Positions 58,967-64,000 of a DNA stretch of 64,000 bases are shown here, in pieces. Numbering within the stretch: position 1 is the first letter of the stretch; each line of letters starts with the position of its first letter. This DNA is from Clarkia xantiana subsp. parviflora (Eukaryota > Streptophyta > Magnoliopsida > Myrtales > Onagraceae): contig JAPTYO010000002.1 in the NCBI GenBank assembly GCA_036873135.1, forward strand, positions 20,982,452 to 21,046,451. The letters are read 5' to 3'. The position numbers and the translations under genes were made by a program. The notes below the pieces were generated by a model. That model saw only the letters and a list, made by a program, of their open reading frames with translations. It did no database searches and was not told the DNA's origin.

Positions 58967-61659
58967 ATGGGAAAGCGTAAGAGGAGAACGAAATCAATCT
59001 GCTCAATCTGCAGCGGCATTTCTCCTTGTTCCACCTACTTGGCTCCTCATTCCTCAACCTCTTTCTCCTGGTACTTCCTTACTCTCTTCATTTTCGTTCT
59101 AAATTTGAAGATCCGAGATGATTGTATGTGCTTTCATCCATTTGAATTTCGTTCCAGCTAATAATTGCAGCAAGACTTGCCATGAGCTTCATTTATCTTT
59201 CTAATTTCATAGCGGCTTTGTAATTCTCTGTAATCGTGAGTCTACTGCTATCCGATTCTGATGAATAGTTCTAAAGATAATCCTTATGATAGTAGTTACA
59301 TTAGATCTAATCGTATCTGGATAAATGCTCCAGAACTGAAATGGAATCAGAATTCTGGCTCTGTTCCTCATGAAATCCGCGGGATGAACACTATGTTTAT
59401 TTTCTTTGAATTTGTTAAGATTTAGCGACTGTTTTATGGATTTCGAACTCCAGATCATGTTGATTGCTATTTATAGATCTTATTTTACTATTTCCATAAG
59501 GGATATGAGTTGCTTACTCTGTTTTTGGTTGCCTTCTATACACTGGCTTTTACATGTTATCATCATGCGATTGTTCCGTGCTGAACTAGTGAAAATCGGA
59601 GTTGTCATCCTCTGAGGATAGATTTCGAAAGGGAGTTTGAAAATTAAATTTATGAAGACAGTTCATCTTTGAGTAGCCCATCTTTCTTTCAAAAAAAAAG
59701 AAAGGATAAATCACTGAATGTCTGGTATTGATTTCTTTCCAGTGTTGACTGTCGCCATTCAGCTAAAAAATTGAGATAAATTTTTTTTTACCTGTAATGT
59801 AAATACATCTCTGATAATTATTTTTGTATGGTGATGGAACAGCTTCGAGGATGATATATGGACGGAGATAGCAAAGTATCTGGATGGAAGGTCTTTGGTG
59901 ATGCTTGCAATCACGAGCAAATGGTTTCATCGTGTCATCATGGATGACAGCATATGGAGATCTGCTTGTTTGCGCGATCTTCGTGTTCGAGATCCTGGAC
60001 ATGTTTCATTCAAGTGGAGGGAGCTCTACACTTCAGTGTTTGGTATGTAATTCTCTCCTTCAGTTTTCTAGTATATAAACTAAACTCCCTGAGGAGGTAA
60101 CCTCCATTAGGAGCTAAAATTGTGCCTCTGCTTCAACAGATGGCAGCCACTCTTATGCATTCCGTCAGAAGGATAAACACATTGGTGCGTAATCTTTCCC
60201 TAGTTGGATTTCATATCCTCCTTTAAATGATGCAATTGTTCTGTGTTGGATTCCTGAAGCAAGAGCAACAGAGATTAGCATTAGAATTTCGTTCTTTGAA
60301 AATTCTTTGGCAGATTAGAGAAAATATTGTGATTAATGCGCAAGTAGGCACTATAATGTCTGGCAAACATATTTCTTATATCTGCAAACATTGTTATACA
60401 ATGTTAAATCAAACTGATCATGAAGAGTCATGCTCACTGTTCTGTAGATATTGTCGGGCACTATAATGTCTGCAAACCTATTTCTTATATCTGCAGATAT
60501 TGTTGTAGATATATCCAATGTTAAATCAACTGATCATGAAGTGTCAGGCTCACTGTTCCATTTGATATTCATTAATGAAAGTCTAGTGAATGCTTTTTAA
60601 GGTTGAATTTGGCCTGCTTTTGCTGCATATTGGAAGTAGTATCAGTTCTCCCTGTAGATTGAGAAATTTGAAATTGCATAGCGGCACCTCCATCAAACAT
60701 ACTAAAGTGCAATATATTAACTAGTTTTCTCTTCGATTCCTCTCCAATTGGAAAACTCAAGATTGGATGCGCATTGGTGCATTCTCCTTCGACTCACCTA
60801 TCGCTCTAGTGACTGAGAGGCTGAGGGGTCCCCTGAGGTTCCCGAAAGATGAAACCGTAGAGAAGATGCTACAGAAATATGGCTACTGCATACTCAAGAA
60901 CATCAAAACCGGAATCTGGATTGCAGGTAACCTAACTAAAGAATCTGCTCCCTCCATTATTTAACCCCCCCTCATATCTTCTATTTTAATAAAAAAAACT
61001 CATGATTGTGAAACATTCAGATCTACAGCTTGTCCGATGCCCACTCTGCGACCTCAACACTTGTGAAGGTAACCATTCAGTCAACTGCAAACATAATCGA
61101 AGTATGAATAATATAATTCCCGTGTCAAAATTGAGAAGTATTGTACATACAGGAACTATGCAGACACTTGATGCGAGGCACATAGAGCTGTTCCTAAGCG
61201 AGGGGTACCAAGATGGCAGTTGGGATTACCAGCTTATCGGATCACATGAGATCAGACAGAGATCAGATGCAGCTTCAGGAGCTATTCTGGATATCAGCCA
61301 CTTCAAAGAATCTTCAACATCTGGTTTGCATCCAAAATCTATAGCTAGTATTGATTTATCAGTTTCAGTAACACATTGAAAGGTTATTTGGTTGGCAGCA
61401 ATGTTCGATTTGAAGTCATGGGTGGGGAAGAAGGAGGATCTGCAGCCAAAGGCAATCGTCACATTCCATTCAGTGGCAGTATGCACCAATCTACAGAAAA
61501 ACGATGGTATGATCTTAATTACTCGAAGCAGCTTATGATATGATCTGATACGAATATGTGGTGGGGTGGTTGGCAGGTCTTCACATTAAGTTCAACATTA
61601 TGAGAGATGGAAACAATGGCGAGATCATGGCAATCAGGATCTCCCAGCAGCTTCTTTAG
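58967..61659 (+). CDS. RMF-like: F-box protein, RMF (REDUCED MALE FERTILITY)-like
   Basis: Eight exons with GT-AG borders and intact frame: 58967-59070, 59843-60042, 60140-60184, 60762-60926, 61021-61068, 61153-61323, 61399-61506, 61577-61659; 924 bp, 307 aa. The N-terminus is basic (MGKRKRRTK) with CSICSGISPC. The F-box lies at about 35-80: FEDDIWTEIAKYLDGRSLVM, SKWFHRVIMDDSIWRSAC. F-box proteins bring targets to SCF ubiquitin ligases through SKP1. Beyond the box the protein has IGAFSFDSPIALVTERL and CPLCDLNTCEG, with no Kelch or LRR repeats, like Arabidopsis At3g61730 as I recall it. It lies about 1 kb after the ATX gene on the same strand, as in Arabidopsis. Exon 5 is only 48 bp and is the least certain join. 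Confidence 0.85.
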
Positions 61660-62482
61660 CAAGATGAGTTGAGTTTACACCACCAATCTAAACCAGAAAC
61701 TGAAACGAGGTCTGACACTGCTAGTGTTTATATACAAGAATAGTATTATCGCCACGAAATGTCCCACTCTGTAGCAGAGGCAAGGCCAAAAGGGAAGGAT
61801 CGATGGTTAGTTTAATCACGATCTTGATTGAACTTCCGGTTGCCTTGGTTCTGAGTATCTTGCTACTAAGTTCTGTATTTTCGCGTCGAATATTCTGATC
61901 CACACCATAGATATATAAGTGAAAAGTATTAACAAAAAAAGTGTATTATGATTGACAAATTATTAGTTAGTATGATATATTTCCTTCCAACAATTCTGTT
62001 AATGACTTTAAATTTTGCATATAATTACAGATTGTAATTTGGCCAAATTTTTTATACAGATTAGTCGATGTTATTATAAAAAACATTATATTTTATTAAT
62101 ATATTAGAGAATCTGAAATTCATTTTAAAAAGATGCTGAAAAAAAAAGGGGAAACTTTGAGAAAAAAAATATATATAAACCTGAAAATTAGAATATCTGA
62201 AAAAATTACTGATTTCTTTTTTTTTCTTCTAAAATGTTATATTTTTTAAATATGAACAAAATACTGAAATCACACAAAAAATAATTTTGAATTATTATTA
62301 TTATTTTGTAAAAGTGGCTTGAGCCTCCACAGCCTGGGGAAAGGGTTCCTCGTCTAGAGTCTAGGTGACCCCGACCCAGAATTTTAGGATTTATTTTATA
62401 TGCTATTTAGGTTTTTTTTTTTTTCAGAATTTTTATCTGAATAAATGATTCTGCTTGAAAAAATTTATATTATGGTATTTCT

Positions 62483-62526
<44 letters not shown>

Positions 62527-63768
62527 TTTTATTTTATTTATCAGATTTTTATACATTTAACTGATATTTTTGGGTAAAAAGATATAATTTTATTAAAATA
62601 ATAATTCCAAAGTGTATTGATATTATGATATTTTTTGGGTTAATATCTAGTATGGGTATTTACCGGTTGGTTAAAATATGTACCTTCTTAGATACTTACG
62701 TTTGCCAATGTAATGTTTGGTTATATTAAGGTGAAATATAAAAATACTTTTTGTATATTCATTATGTTTTTCGCGGTCTTCATTAAATTCATCAAATTTT
62801 TGTTACAAAAGAAAATTGTATTTTTTCTTTATTTTTTAATTGAAAACCAAGTTTAAATCTGAACATCAACAGTTGTTACGATTGAACCCGACAAACCTGC
62901 AACTAGGTTCAATACCCAATACAGTTGCTACTGGATTCAACCGAAACGCAACAATACTGCAGCTAGGTTCGATTGGACCTAAAACAACTACTGCTATAGG
63001 TTTGAATGAGGAAATTAAAAAAAAAAATTGAAAGTTTGATAAATTTGTTAAAGGACATTTAAATTGATTGGAAGTAAAGAAAAATATTATTATTTTATAA
63101 TTATTTAATTATATTTGTTCAAACATAAATCACAGAGAAAAAAGTTAAACTATTTCACGATCTAAATTTTATATAACTAGCCTAAAAACTAAAAAGTAAC
63201 TATCCAATCACATAGTGCAAAAATAATTAAATTATGAATTGCCCTATTTATGCCAAAGACTTGATTATTTGAAGAAAAAAATTAACACAATAGTCGTATA
63301 TTTACTATTTAGTCCATTGTTAAGGATAATGCTAATTTATCCCTCTTAAGATGATTGCACCCTGTATTAAAAAAGAGTTAAGATAGACATTCCGACTATC
63401 GGAATGTCGGAATACAAAGTCCTCTCACAGTGACAAGCAAGTAATAAATGCCAAGTTTGATGGCATTATTATATTATTACACAGTCGGAATCTTGTCGGA
63501 TCCTGGTTATCGGAACATATATCTTTTTCCATTAAAAAATTACAGTAATTTCCCTCATATTAGCCCCTCTTTTTTAAGTTTCGTCGCGCGATAATACTAT
63601 CCATCACCAATGGTGCTTCCTAGATATATCAGCAAATCTAAATCCAAAACCATAAGCAAGCACGGCGACTGCTTCCTCGACTGTGTCTTTCCCCAATAGA
63701 AGGGCTTGGCCTCTCCGTTTTGTTACCTCCGTTGAAGACCTCCGTTGCATTGCGGATTAATCATTCCG
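61660..63768. other. Intergenic between the F-box gene and ATG6
   Basis: AT-rich, no gene. An (AT)n run lies at 62486-62523. At 62875-63000 a local repeat of GGTTCRATTGRACC/CTGCAACTAGGTTCAA-type motifs makes short palindromes like those in the foldback cores. At 63390-63510 ATTCCGACTATCGGAATGTC is a short hairpin. Sequence from about 63580 on is GC-richer and is the likely promoter and leader of ATG6. Confidence 0.55.
62486..62523. repeat. (AT)n microsatellite
   Basis: About 19 uninterrupted TA/AT units. Confidence 0.85.
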
Positions 63769-63919
63769 ATGAAGAACAGTTCCGACGACAAGGGCCGTCC
63801 CTTCCCCGCGGATCCTAATCTCCCGCGGTGGTTATGCCAGAACTGCCACAACTCTCTCTGCATCGTCGGCGTCGATTCATACGCCGACAAGTACCTCAGC
63901 GACGCCTCTTCTCGCTCCG
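63769..63919 (+). CDS. ATG6: First exon of ATG6/Beclin 1 (partial, continues beyond the window)
   Basis: ATG 63769 opens 50 codons plus one base, ending at a GT donor (CTCCG/GTTAAG, 63920). The protein starts MKNSSDDKGRPFPADPNLPR and then has WLCQNCHNSLCIVGVDSYAD. A DPNLP-W-CQNCH-L-IVGVDSYA segment is the signature of the plant ATG6 N-terminus with its CxxC motif. ATG6 is a subunit of the class III PI3-kinase complex (with VPS34 and VPS15) that starts autophagosome formation and serves vesicle sorting. Only the N-terminal tip is in the window, so coiled coil and evolutionarily conserved domain are not seen. Its place next to RMF-like and ATX3-like genes supports the call. Confidence 0.87.
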
Positions 63920-64000
63920 GTTAAGTCCTGCAGCTTTTCTAATTTAGTTTTCTCTTCGATTTTGTTCGCGTTTATCTCGATTGCTGCAATTTGCTTCGTG

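Noticed and set aside
1..64000. tRNA and rRNA genes
   Set aside because: Scanning by eye for B-box-like GGTTCGAATCC and cloverleaf ends gave no convincing tRNA, and no rRNA stretch was recognised. Only a weak SINE-like box pair near 6620-6700 was kept at low confidence.

Overview
The window is nuclear DNA from a dicot plant. The genes are split by many short AT-rich introns with GT-AG borders, the encoded proteins are plant families, and the intergenic space is AT-rich and full of plant transposons. The species cannot be named from the sequence.

Five host genes look intact. From left to right they are: an intronless secreted aspartic protease of the APF2 type (2677-4095, +); a 23-exon CLU/TPR protein of the REC/TSS family (22006-11559, -); a 23-exon trithorax-type histone methyltransferase of the ATX3/4/5 clade (51390-57928, +); an 8-exon F-box protein like Arabidopsis RMF (58967-61659, +); and the first exon of ATG6/Beclin 1, which runs off the right edge (63769-63919, +). 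A sixth locus (46446-47906, +) is a four-exon GDP-mannose pyrophosphorylase copy with a frameshift in exon 3 and an abnormal C-terminus, probably a pseudogene.

From memory, the gene order matches two Arabidopsis segments: At1g01300-At1g01320 (protease, REC1) and At3g61710-At3g61820 (ATG6, RMF, ATX3, protease). The window therefore looks like a less fractionated version of one ancestral block. The genes do not form a pathway; they are collinear neighbours.

The space between genes is a transposon record. At 1-1120 lies the 5' end of a minus-strand LTR retrotransposon, and a related solo LTR with a perfect ACGTG target duplication (5303-6002) sits inside a foldback inverted-repeat element (4698-6167). 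Further foldback elements lie at 7173-7867, 8399-8915 and about 48166-49068. Three MITEs are seen (23329-23507, 26484-26713, 30660-31215) and a Helitron-like 3' end at 30169-30200. The interval 33.5-45.3 kb is almost solid transposon: a non-autonomous CACTA element with intact ends and TTT duplication (33517-36543), a gag/pol-less LTR element carrying 40-bp and 63-bp tandem arrays (38051-41748), and a 5'-truncated L1-type LINE with RNase H (41960-45265).

Exon borders were placed by eye from splice sites, reading frame and family similarity. No search was run.
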